From Alternaria dauci (Eukaryota; Ascomycota; Dothideomycetes; Pleosporales; Pleosporaceae): a DNA stretch of 64,000 nt. Shown piece by piece: positions 1 through 10,559 of the stretch (the stretch's first letter is position 1; each line of letters starts with the position of its first letter). The stretch covers positions 186,001 through 250,000 of the forward strand of contig NC_091272.1 in the NCBI RefSeq assembly GCF_042100115.1. Reading direction: 5' to 3'. A program made the translations under genes and the position numbers. The notes under the pieces were generated by a model that was not told the origin of the DNA, made no database searches, and saw only the letters and a list, made by a program, of their open reading frames with translations.

Positions 1-815
1 GGTAACATTTGGGTACTCGGCAGCGACGTAAGTAGCCAAGGCATCTAGAATGTATTTCGACATGAAATATGCGCCGAGCGGCGGAACCGTGAAGAACGCT
101 TGCCATGAGCTTACGTTGACGATAGTGGCAGGTGTATCGGGGCTCGGCAATAAACGCAGGAACGAGCGGATGAGCAGATAGTTGCCCTTTCCGTTGATCT
201 CCTACGACGGAGGTGTCAGTTCATCCAAATCCGACTCGGCTAGTTGTGGGACAAGGAACGAATTGGGTCTTACAAAGTTCCTCCACCACTGATCAGGGTC
301 GGTGTCGTGCAGTTTCGGTCCGTCTCCTGTCATGGCACCGGCGGCGTTGATCAGGACATCCGCATGACCGAATTTGTGCCGAATCGCTTCGAAGGCAGCC
401 TCAACGGCTTTTGTTTCAGAAATATCGAGAGCGTATGTCAGCGTTTCGATGCTGGGGTTGGACGCCTTAACGGATTTTTCGGTCGCTGCAAGCTTTTCGG
501 CATTCGAGGCTAGAAGCACAACACCCTTCACGCCAGCCTTCACAAAGGCCGGTACCATTGCCTGAGACACCAAGTCTTAGCACGCGCTAGTATGACATCA
601 CGTCGTCAAGGAAGGGGATGCGCTCGGTGAATAGTGTTTCAACATACCATGGCTCCAATACCACGCGAAGCTCCTGTGATAATTGCGACCTTTCCTGCCA
701 GGCTATGCTCTGGGCTGCTGGGATCGATTGCGGGGTACGCGTCTTGGTGCGCGTGTTTGGTGAACTGCATAGACGTGACATAGAAGTCTTTTGGGAGCTT
801 GCTCAGGTCGGACAT
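1..815 (-). CDS. Short-chain dehydrogenase/reductase, 3' part beyond the window
   Basis: NAD(P)-dependent oxidoreductase of the classical SDR family; the substrate is unknown. Three exons are visible: 815-648, 561-274 and 201-1, with introns 562-647 (GTATGT...CAG) and 202-273 (GTAAGA...TAG). The exons join in frame to 219 codons and the gene continues past the left edge. Visible motifs are the Rossmann TGASRGIG near residues 47-54, a LINAAG-type strand after it, the catalytic-serine strand VNVSS, and the active-site YFMSK (Tyr-x3-Lys). An apparent TAG at 202-204 lies inside the second intron, so the gene is not broken there. The start at 815 gives a typical MSDLSKLPKD N-terminus; an in-frame ATG at 858-860 is a less likely alternative. 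The family is sure, the function is not. Confidence 0.85.
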
Positions 816-1757
816 TGTTGGTGTGGTTGCGATTCGGCCTTGCGGGATCAAAAAATACAAGCGATATGGTGGCGTGTTGTACGGAAAGAATGTCGATCAG
901 AGATAATACAGAGTCCAGACGATGGCGACAACTTATGCGAGGCTTTGGGAGTAAGAGGCCCCGCAATCAGGCTGCGATATTCGCCTCTGCGTGTCTTCTT
1001 CCTATCGCACCGGGAAATGTCCCGGTACATCCATGTTTCACAAGCGTTGGCACATTAGCAACGGGGAAGTCGGTAGTGGTCATTAACGTTGCGGAACGTC
1101 GCAAGCGAAGCCCATTGAGAGCGTTTGCGAAGAGGGATTGGATGATCCTATCTCCATCCGAATTAGCGTAGGATTGCGGACCCTGCTCTTTTCGCTCACC
1201 TGAGATAGGTGCAGAACGTCAAATCTCCGCAGAGATCGGAACTCCATTGATGTCTCCATCGGCACCACTCTCTTCGCCCGACATATCGTGTTTACATTGA
1301 TGAGGTTGACCAGAAGTGCGCGCAGTCGTACACGAACTTCATCTCAACGCGCGATCTATCATGTCGGGTGAATCACCGAGGTGTGATAGCATCCATCGCC
1401 ATGCACGAAGCCGAAAACGATAAGAAGTGATACCAAGTATCAGGGGCTCTAAGACAAGTCATGAAGGTGGAGACGCGTTGCATGATCTTTTCTCAGCACG
1501 CCGATCATCAGAATGCGGATCTATGCGGGTGAATAGGGCGCCGGGGATTTCTGGGACGATCACGAACCAGGCAGCGAATGTAAAGCGTTCCACCCCTTTG
1601 GATGTTTAGACCCAGCCATTTGCATTGAGTCTTCTGAGGCGCCAGTAACTCTGAGGGATCTCTCACTTCACTTCCATCCAACGTTGTAGGTCGTTTGAGT
1701 ATCAAATCCCACGCATTAAAACGCAACACTCACCTGGATCGCTGAGAGACTACCAGT
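816..1757. other. Divergent intergenic region, SDR / rhodopsin-domain gene
   Basis: About 940 bases between two genes that start away from each other, so it should hold both promoters. Open frames here (for example 791-1171 plus strand) have no recognisable domain and no intron signals. I see no repeat or RNA gene. Confidence 0.5.
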
Positions 1758-3092
1758 ATGGTGCTGCATGAGGTAAGCCGAGCTACGACTAGAAGCATCT
1801 GCATGAAGCTGACTGCAGGAAAGGATCTTGGCCCCAACCTCACGGCAACTGTCCTCACGACAGGACTGCTGGCCTTCATCACGATGGGTATGCGCACATA
1901 TGTCAGAATCAACAATCGGAGCTGGGCTCTTGAAGACTGGATAATGGCAGTCGGATGTGTATGTATTCACCTTTCTCGTTCATGAGCATTTTCCCGCTCA
2001 TTCGTCTCAGGTACCTCTCCTTACTCTGACCATCGTTACGACTATCGGCTCTTACTACGGCATCGGCTCCAAAGACATCACTTTCGCTCGGCCTGGCAAC
2101 CAGAAATATGTAGAGAAGGCGTACTTTTGGTTCTTCTTCTACCAGATCTTTTACTGCACTTCGATCATCTTCATCAAGCTGAGCATTGCCTTCATGTTGA
2201 ACCGAATAGCTGGAAGAAGAATGGTCTTCATCTACATCAACTACGCCATCATGGGTCTTTGCGCAGCCACGAACCTAGCAGCCATTCTTTACATCATCTT
2301 CCAGTGCCACCCCGTTGAGTAAGTACAAGGCCATGCAAAGCTACTTACCCACTGCTAATCTCTTAATGTCTAGGGCCGCCTGGAGAGCCGATCTCATGGC
2401 GGAAGGAACACACTGCGAGCCGTCGGTCTATTTGCAGAATGTTTACTATTTCTGCACCTCGGTCAACATCTTCACCGATTGGGCAACTGCACTCATGCCA
2501 ATCGCTCTCTTGTGGAACGTGCAGATGAACAGAAACACCAAGATCTCTGTTGCTGGCATTCTGGGCTTGGGTATCTTGTATGACAACCATGATACTGGCT
2601 ATCATTCATCGCTAACAACCTTTTAGCACATCTATCTCGGGCCTGGTCCGCCTAAAGTACACCGTTGGTCTGACAAGCAGCCATGATTATCTTTATGGCC
2701 TCGCCAACATCCTCATCTGGGGCTATGCCGAGCCCGCCCTCGGCATGCTCGTTGGCAACATCGCCACGCTCCGCCCACTCTTCCAGCGCATCCTCCACCT
2801 CGGCTCAGGCAGTTCCCAGCAACCTCACTCCGGAGGTACACCTCAGGGAATCAGCGGCGACGGTGGTCGTTCGCATCGCTACAAACCTTTCGACCACGAA
2901 CTCGAGCTCGGCACCATCGCCGACAACAAGGATCCACATTCCCCTTCCTTTCAGGTCCGCGGTGGTCGTAAGAATAGCGTGTTTAGCGATAGTGAGAGCC
3001 AGAAGGAGATTTTGGAGAAGAACCATCGGTTTTTGAACAACAACAAGGATAGTATCGTCGTCAGTCGGCATGTGGAGGTTAGTCGCGAGTGA
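1758..3092 (+). CDS. Fungal rhodopsin-domain seven-helix membrane protein
   Basis: Integral membrane protein of the fungal rhodopsin-like domain family (PTH11-like architecture), presumably at the plasma membrane; its role is unknown. Exons 1758-1958, 2011-2318, 2374-2577 and 2627-3092 give 392 residues. Introns are 52, 55 and 49 nt with good donors and branch points (GCTAAC at 2611). Family hallmarks are a basic-Arg-Tyr segment followed by the ALEDWIM loop, a long hydrophobic helix around YFWFFFYQIFYCTSIIFIKL, the conserved Cys before intron 2, the TDWATALMPIALLWNVQMN segment, and the TKISVAGILGLG helix. The C-terminal 110 residues or so are hydrophilic and Ser/Gln/Asp-rich, as expected of a cytoplasmic tail. 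It ends 160 bases from the convergent AAA ATPase gene. Confidence 0.85.
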
Positions 3093-3254
3093 CTAGTCGC
3101 TGATTAGCGGCTTGTCCCTGACACCTGCAATCAGAAAGACCAAGAGATGTTTAAAACTTGGTCAACTGTACTTTGAGGTCTATTGTTATAGTAACTCTTG
3201 GAACATGCATCGCCAGGTTGATCTACTCTCAATCCTTGGAACGATATTGATGTC

Positions 3255-6200
3255 TCACTCAAGTCCGTCCGGCGCTGCCGTGTAAGAAAACCTGATCCCA
3301 CTATCCTGCTTAATCATATCGTCCGTATAATCCATTCTCAGATCTTTCAGATACTTGCTGAATCGACTTCCTACGCTAATAGCATGCTTGAGATGTGAAT
3401 ACTGGAAGGGTTGCTCTCTGAATTGGGCTAGTTGACGCGCAATCGTGATCGCGTTGCGGGTCTCTCGTCCATTCATGGGTTCTTTGCTAAGCTCGTCGAT
3501 ATGGTCGAGAACGTCCTCGAGATCTGTAGAAGAAGATTCTTCAAGCGTCTTCATACGCGCAATAAAGTTGCGCCAAATCTTGCGTTGGATCAATCCGAGG
3601 TTGTCGTAGTGCAGCGCGAGTTGGATGCGGGACTTGAATGCTTCATCGACTTTAGATTGATTGTTAGCATGGTTATCAATAGCTCGCAGGCCTTGATGGT
3701 GACGTACAGGTGCCAACGCGATTTGAGGTCAGTATTAGAATGCCCTCGTAGTACTCGAGCGCACGCAGGAACACGGATACCAGGGCATTTCTCTTGAGAT
3801 CTTTCATGTCACGCTCCTCCAGAAACACATCTGCCTCATCTAGCAGCACAACTATGCTTGTTAGTAGCTTTCACTAGTCAAAGGCATCAGACACAACGTA
3901 CCGCAATCCCACATCTTTCCAAGCTGGAACGTGGCACGAAGTCGCTGATCGACAACTTCAGCATCTGTCCCTACATCACCACAAGTCACACGAAGCAACG
4001 GCTTCTCCGCGAACTCAGCGACACCCTCAGCCGTGAATGTTTTGCCGGTACCAGGAGCTCCATGCAAAAGCATGATGAGACCATCACCTTTGCCAGCCAC
4101 GAAGTCGGTCGACTTTTTGGCGTTCAGCTGCTTCATAACTAGCGCCTGCACTAGTTCCTTGGTCTCTGGTTCAGCGACCAGATCCTTGAAGGCTTGCTTG
4201 TTCCATGCTACGTCGGTGATACGATCGACAAAAATCTCTCTCCATTGTTTCTCCTGTAGGTTGTGAGCCATGATAGTCGGTGGCATCGCCAAAAGTGCAT
4301 CGCCCTCCTCAGGTGGTTGATCGCGGGCCATGGCTGCGGCCCCAAAGTCGTCTTTGCAACGAAGTTTCGCGATGTTCGAATTCGGGAAAAGCATTTTGTA
4401 CGCCTTTGTATCGACCATGTATCTATCCTCGATCTGTGGTTACATTGTTAGTATCTATCAAAGTCCCAGAGATCTTGTTGATCGTCGACCTACGTTGTAG
4501 AGCTCATCATCTTCAGACCGCATGTACGAGACGATGTTTCAAAGAGACCAAAATTTTTTCCCTCTCTTCTCAAGCAATGATCTTGTCTCTTGACTTGCAT
4601 ATTGAAAGGGATAGACATTGAGATTTCTAATCTCGACTGATTCTTCTTCATAGCCCAAAGACATGGTAATATCTATGCGGGTTTCAAATTTCGCAAAGCT
4701 GCCGTCGAACAGCCAGTACCACGCTGGAACTTCCTAGATATAAGTGGTCAATTTGCGACTGGATGCGGAGTTGGCAAGGGGGCCATATCTTGGGACACGC
4801 TTCCTCTGGATGTAATCGGGTTCTTCGAATTGTGACTCCTCGAGGATAGCCCCCGGACGTTCAATCCAGCCTGTAGAAATGCATGCCTGAGGAAGGTCAC
4901 CTCCGACTCCATTCCTGACGAGAACATCTCCAGGACGAATGAGGTACTTGAGATGTTTACGCGCTACCATTCCCTTCTCCGCCTGAAACTTCGCTGAATC
5001 GTATTCGTATCCGTAGCTTTTATCGATGACTGCGTGCAGTTGTTTGACGAGATTTTGACTGGTTATGTTAAGTTCAGATAGTACTTCGGGTATAAATGGT
5101 GCACTGTAGTACATGAATAGATACGGGGCCAGAATCTGTCCTTCAGGATCAAAGTAGGGGAAGTAGTCGCCAAAGTGAGGTATTCGCTGAACCAGCCCCT
5201 CCACTGCATCTAGCATGTCGGGCGCGATGAGCGAGAGGAACTCATGCATCGGTTTGGGAGACCCATAGACACCATCTTTGGTTTCAATCTTGCTGCGGTC
5301 TGAAGGCAGAGTTGGATGGTATTCCTTGTAGATGGCGAAGGCAATCTCCGGATGTTGGTCCAGATAGTATCCAATATTCCTGATTGGATTGTTGGCCAGT
5401 AACACAACGCCAGATCCCTCAGCAGGCTCCCAACGTGGCTCATCCAGATACAAGGTCCGACCGACTTGATAGAAGACTTTGCTGGTATATGCGAGTACTG
5501 CCGGTTGAGAAGGTAAAGATGACTCGCCGTTGCGATGCCGCAATTGCTCGTTTTCGAGTCTAAGAGTTTCCAACTCATCAAGCACTTCCTTCAACGTGCT
5601 ATCCTCTTCTTTTGTATGTGCCAAGACCATTTCCAACGGTGCAGTACGTGGTGGAGCGGGTTGTCGCTGCTTCGTTCGGGGTCTGTTTGGGCGTGGTCTC
5701 GATGCATTCCTAATATCCTCCTCATCTAAGGAATTTGGTTCTACATGTGCAAAATGCCTGCTCGTTTGAGGATACGCTGAAGCTCTTGGAGTCCTCTCCG
5801 GAGACCAGTATTCAGTCCGGTGTGGTGATGAAGATCGAGATGAGTGCGGGGATATTTCGACTACATGTGCCTCATCAGCAGCTGAGTCATGATGCATGTA
5901 CTGTTGAGCATCTCGAGCATGATCTTCGTACATAACACCTGAACTTTCGTGGTGATAGATGGGAGGGCGGGTCTACATAGGTAAGCATATCCTGTTCACC
6001 ATTCTATTCTGAGAAAGACTTACAGGCCGGGTATTCTCCACAACTACCGAGGTGGCAGGGCGGGAATTGGCCGTGTCCGAAGTATCTGTGGCTTCGTGAC
6101 GTCCAATAGTGTCTTCCTTGCTTTCATGCTTCAGATGTCGCCAATCTAACTCCCTCGTCGCCGTCTCATCCCGTGCTAGAGGAGCGTACCCTCTTAAAGC

Positions 6201-6353
6201 GTCTAGAGATCCCACATCCCATTGCTCTTCCATTCGCACTTTGCGCAAGCCTCTTGGGGTTCGGGGTACAGAATGAATCGCATTCCTACGAGTCTCGACG
6301 ATGATACTGCCAGGAGCGGCTTGTTGTAGCTTTGCGCCTCCTTGGCGTTCCAT
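3255..6353 (-). pseudogene. DUF7025/AAA+ ATPase gene with two in-frame stops
   Basis: Homologous to large fungal AAA+ ATPases with a DUF7025-type middle region; the cellular role is unknown. Exons 6353-6024, 5972-4494, 4433-3902, 3851-3708 and 3649-3255 sum to 960 codons in one frame. The N-terminal third is low-complexity and Ser/Pro/Arg-rich, the middle (about 270-600) carries the DUF7025-like region including AWYWLFDGSF, and the AAA module has Walker A GAPGTGKT near 722, Walker B VVLLDEAD near 783, sensor LTSNRVG and an FKSRI Arg-finger region. TAG at 4734-4736 (codon 523) and TGA at 4539-4541 (codon 588) interrupt the reading frame, while homology continues in frame after each. Either it is a pseudogene, or a weak GTCCCA-type intron removes the first stop; no intron explains the second. 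Downstream introns are still well formed, so decay looks recent. Confidence 0.72.
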
Positions 6354-6524
6354 TGTGTTTTGCTTTGATAGGGTGTGCGTGGCGGTATGCCCAGCGAGGG
6401 CCTTCGCGTCCAGGTGCGCGCTTATATACCAGGCTTTTGTTGCTCAGCCTCGTCGCATGCAGCCAGTATTGCATGGGGCCAAACGACTGCGCCGCAGCGC
6501 TGTGGATCATCAACCTGGGTAACG

Positions 6525-6710
6525 TCACACCATTCTGTCATAGCTTTCTCTACCCCTCAGCCAGAGAATGGTACATTTGCCTTTGTCAAATCTGGCGCAA
6601 GTGCGGGGATCCAGGTGGAAGATGGAAAGCGCCTCTTTGAAAGCGTCCTCAGCAGGATTGGCTGAGGAAATGGCTTGCGCGTCCAAATACCACTCGCTTT
6701 GGGACTGCAT
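6525..6710 (-). pseudogene. Inverted N-terminal fragment of a DUF7708-type protein
   Basis: This short minus-strand frame encodes a stretch with EDAFKEALSIF followed by a TILWLRG segment. From memory of the family this resembles the extreme N-terminus of DUF7708 proteins (xDAFREALxIF...WL). The rest of such a protein starts on the opposite strand about 15 bases away, and that plus-strand part has no upstream ATG in frame. I infer that a small inversion split one ancestral gene. The frame ends in a stop right after the fragment, with no continuing domain. Confidence 0.45.
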
Positions 6711-6722
6711 TGGCCACTGTTA

Positions 6723-8381
6723 ATTCGGGATTCTGTCAACAGAGTTCAGCAACTCCAAAGCCTCAATGACCTGGAGATTGTTCTCAACAAAGCGCAATCT
6801 AAGTATGGGCAAGAACATGAGGGTAAAAAGATTTCCAAGTGGCTGTCGAAGCTCTCGTCGCGCATCTGCCATTACGGTCAAATCTTTTATGTTCTTGTCA
6901 AGCATCATCCGGAGTACGTCAGTCTGGCATGGGGAGCAATGAAATTTCTCTTCATCGTAGGTATCGCTTTGAATTGCGTGCAGACCAGAGACTAATCTTG
7001 GGTGGCAGTTAGTTGAGAACCACGGGAAGCAACTGAGAGTTCTTGCTAAAGGGTTGAGCCAGATCGCGAACGTGCTGCCACGCATAGAGTTCGCTAACGC
7101 TCTCTACCCAACCGCCCGCATGCAACAGGCCGTTTCCGAGATCTATAGCAAGATCATTCGGTTCTTTCTTCGGGCGGAGCGCTGGTTCCAGCAAGGCAAA
7201 CTGCGCCATACGTGGGAGACTCTGAGTCGGCCTACCGAGCTCTACTATGGTGACCTGATATAAGATGTGGGAGATTGTACGAAAGCGATCGAAGTATTAG
7301 CGAGTGCAGGAGCACAAGCGGAGCAGCGCGACATGCACCTAGAAATACGGGATTTGAGCAAGAGGTTGCAGAGTTCAGAACAAATCCTCCAGGAAATGCG
7401 AGGGTTACTCATCTGTAGGTTACTTTTTGCAGCAGCTAGTACTAGTCCTAACGATGCGCAGCATACCAGTCGATCCAAACAAGTGCGAATCTCGACACCA
7501 ATCAGCGTCTGACTGATCTCCAACTGAACCAGGTCATGGACTTCCTCTCCGGTGCCAACGCGCTGGACCCGCTAAAAGCGCTGCAATACCGCGCTTTAAT
7601 AAGTGCCCAGACCAGAGGTCGGCAGACAAGTGCAGATGCAGCGTCGCAATTCTGGGCAAATCCGAAGTTTGCCGCCTGGGAGTCCGCATCGTCGCCAACT
7701 ATGATCATGGTGAGAGGAGGGTACGGTACGCGAAGTCAAGTCCAGAATTTCGCCGTTGACGTCATCAACAATCTTCGCAATCAGACCGTCCCCACGCTTT
7801 GGGCCCTGAAGTCGGTACCGGCGCATGGCGCAACTGCTGCATCAGCCATAGATGTCATTAAAGGGTTGATATGCCAGGCCATACAGCTCAACATGTTACA
7901 GCATACGGAACACTCGCTTGCACTGAGTTGTGCGCAATTTCGCGCAGCTGACTCTATCGAGCGATGGTTTTGACCTCCTAGCACGTACCATCGCGAGCTT
8001 CGCGCAGCTCTATATCATCATTGACTTGGAAGCTGTAGGATTTTCGTATCTTCATGGCATCTCCTGGCTCTCCCAGCTGGCTGCTATGTTCAAGCGACAC
8101 GCTTCCGGGAAATGGATATCCCGGCTCAAAATCCTACTCGTCAGTTACGGGGCCATGGTGCGGCAGCAAGACGATTTACTCAACTTTCGCGATATCATCG
8201 TGCATGTAAGATCATCTCAGACAACTCTAATGCCTCAACGGCGTCCGCCGGAATCCCGTTGCCCAGGTCGCGGGCGGTCGCAACCTACGACAGGAAGTAT
8301 GTGCACGCGTTATGGTGGCAGCCGAGTGCGCCATTCTCCACTCTTGAGAAGCTGAGTAGAGCCGATGTTCCGCTCTCCTGA
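6723..8381 (+). pseudogene. Degenerate DUF7708-domain protein gene
   Basis: Remnant of a fungal DUF7708-domain gene (often found with STAND/NACHT-like ATPases); function unknown. The diagnostic block, WLSKLSSRICHYGQ...VKHHPEYVSLAWGAMKFLF, is clear at 6828-6956. Exons 6723-6956, 7009-7414 and from 7462 join in frame across introns of 52 and 47 nt, so the gene once spliced normally. It is broken by TAA at 7261-7263 (one change from CAA), by an extra base in the TTTT run near 7967-7970 that shifts the frame before DLLARTIASFAQLYIIIDLEAV, and probably by a compensating shift near 8205; the tail after that is tentative. No start codon lies in frame upstream; its N-terminus appears inverted at 6525-6710. 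No P-loop is recognisable. Confidence 0.7.
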
Positions 8382-10110
8382 ATAGTTCAAGAGCCCGTGT
8401 TACCGCTACACTGCATGCCGTGTTTGAGACGTGCGGGGGCAAGCGAGGGTAGATCGAGCATCTCCTCAATACAAAACATTCTGGTGATGGCATATCGAAT
8501 ACCGTCCACTATCAGATTTGGTCACCGTCGTCCCGGTCCGGGAGTAGCCATCAGCTCAACGTGATGGTTGTAGCGAACACCTAGCGAGCGTTGGCTGTAG
8601 TGGGATTATCAACGCTGACTAAATGTGGGATTCACTATCGCGATACCGCCTTCTTTGGGCATTGCAAGAGCGCGCTGGCCACCTCCAACAGCAAGATCTG
8701 CTCAAACTCCCGATCATTCGTCCTTTTCTTGAGTAGCATCTGCAGAGCCTCCGGGACACCCTCATATTCTGCGGGTTCTGCAGATCTACCCTATGCTATT
8801 CATCGTGATATGTCAGAAGGGCAATGCGGAGATTTGGTAAACAAGCCCAAGTCGAATGATAGTGTCCAGCCCTGCCTTGAGGCGGACGATACTATCAGCA
8901 ATATCGTATTCGGAAACTGGAATCTGGCGCGATTCCTTTTGTGCTGAATTTCGTTCCGAGATTCTTCTTCAAGACAACGCGCTGACTACGCCACAGTGCT
9001 GAGATGGCCAGATTAAGTTCGTCGGGACAACATGCAAGCCGCGCATCCGCAGGGGCGGCAGCGGAGTGACGACGACAGATCGGCAATTGTCCGAGGAATA
9101 AGCTGCTCCTCGTGTAGCTTACGTCGTGGTTTATACTAAAAAATGACTGTGTGCTCATATCTTTTTCGATGATCAGTATGGGAGAGGAAGTTGGGGCGAC
9201 TAACCAGGGGCTAGAATCGGACCTTGGTGAGGAGTGGAGATATGCCCACTAAACCCCAGTGGGTTTAGCTTGCCTGCGCGAACTTGGCATTCGAGCTTTT
9301 GACAGGCTCACTACAGCGCAGAACAATCGAGCGTACCCAACATGAACTGGAAACTAGGTACCGATTAACTCGACTACGGATCCATGTCCTTTCAACTCGC
9401 CATGCCCTCCTACTGCACCTAACCAGGTAGCATCAATATCACTGCGTGAACCTTGGGAGCCACCTGGGCATGCAATCACGACCGCCGCCTACTAGCTGTG
9501 GCCAAGATACTTGTAGTTCTCTGAGGCCGAGCGGGCGAAATCGTAAGACGACCTGTCAGACTTTACAGCCAGTTGTACTCTGCGGGCCGATACTAGAGAA
9601 GAAATGATAGCCCTACCAGGTACGGCCGTATTCGCTCATGGCTTAACGTCGCTACATATCGTAATCAGGAAGATCACATCTATATTTGGTAAGCCTAACT
9701 ACACAGTACTTATAGAGATCCGTAAAGTAGCTAGCTAAAGTGGCTTAGATCTTCTCCGCTAACCAAATGTCTTTCATTACCACCTATAGGTGTCAATTGC
9801 ACGTAAAACTGGCAAATTCAGATTCCGTTACAGCACCAAACAACGCTCCCTCATAACGAGATGCAAAGACTTGAGCGCGCTAACTAAGATGCACTTGGCC
9901 AGATCCTCGAGATCACTTACCATAATCCCTGCTCAAAGCTGTTCATCCGACTGTACTAGTTGGGTATCTGCTCTGATCATCAATGACTCTAGCTTCGGCC
10001 CGCCATGGCTCCAAGGATACTAGATCAAGTTCTACAAGCTTGTCTCTCGTATCTCAACCCCTTTCACTGCCTGGAGTAGGACGAAGCGGTAGGAAGAATC
10101 AGCCTGAACT
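8382..10110. other. Gene-poor stretch
   Basis: No convincing gene in about 1.7 kb. Short frames lack domains. The part from about 9,640 to 10,020 is rich in TA-containing words and could be an old, mutated repeat, but I recognise no transposase or terminal repeat. A short perfect hairpin lies at 9249-9268. Confidence 0.45.
9249..9268. repeat. Perfect 8-bp inverted repeat (hairpin)
   Basis: Arms CTAAACCC (9249-9256) and GGGTTTAG (9261-9268) flank a CAGT loop. It stands alone in gene-poor DNA; the function is unknown. Confidence 0.6.
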
Positions 10111-10119
10111 GATATAAAA
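10111..10119 (+). promoter_or_regulatory. TATA box of the secreted-protein gene
   Basis: GATATAAAA lies about 93 bases before the ATG at 10212. It is followed by the CT-rich and CA-rich leader usual for strongly expressed fungal secreted-protein genes. Confidence 0.6.
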
Positions 10120-10211
10120 GACCTATCGTCTCCTCTCTAAAACAGACATCACTCACTCATTACATCTCCACAGTCTTTTGTTTCCACACACGCTCTTTAC
10201 TATCAACAACA

Positions 10212-10559
10212 ATGAAGTTCCTCACCCTCATCGCCGCCGTTGGCACTCTCGCTGGCTTCGCTGCCGCCGGTCCAGCTGAGCCTCTCTCCGTACGAGCACC
10301 TTCGGATCTGCCCATCGATGCAAGATCGCCCCAGGAGGGAGCTGGTGACCAGAACACCTGGTTCAAGGACAGGTTCTGCGCTTCGGGCTATGCCTCTTGC
10401 GGCAAAGCAGGAACCAATGGCGACCCAGGAAACCGATGCGCTCTTCGATGCACAAACTTCGCCGGAGGTGTCGTCCTCGGCCATTGCCAATGCGGTACAG
10501 GATGGTACCCAGACGAGTGCATCACTCTTGGCAAATTTGCGGGTCGTCACAAGTGCTAA
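10212..10559 (+). CDS. Small secreted eight-cysteine protein
   Basis: Predicted extracellular protein of 115 residues; I recognise no family. Residues 1-19 form a clear signal peptide (MKFLTLIAAVGTLAGFAAA, cleavage before or near GPAEP). A short propeptide-like stretch to about residue 50 follows. The mature C-terminal 65 residues hold eight cysteines, one as a CxC pair (HCQC), and end in Cys, which suggests four disulfides. Such proteins in plant-associated fungi may be effectors or antimicrobial peptides; that is inference only. A TATA box sits about 93 bases upstream. Thirteen bases after the stop a consensus intron (10573-10630; GTAAGT, GACTAAT, TAG) suggests a spliced 3' UTR. It is isolated between long gene-poor stretches. 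Confidence 0.82.
   Translation: MKFLTLIAAVGTLAGFAAAGPAEPLSVRAPSDLPIDARSPQEGAGDQNTWFKDRFCASGYASCGKAGTNGDPGNRCALRCTNFAGGVVLGHCQCGTGWYPDECITLGKFAGRHKC

Noticed and set aside
202..204. Apparent stop codon in the short-chain dehydrogenase
   Set aside because: It is the TAG acceptor of a 72-nt intron (202-273) with a GTAAGA donor; the joined frame continues into a canonical SDR active site.
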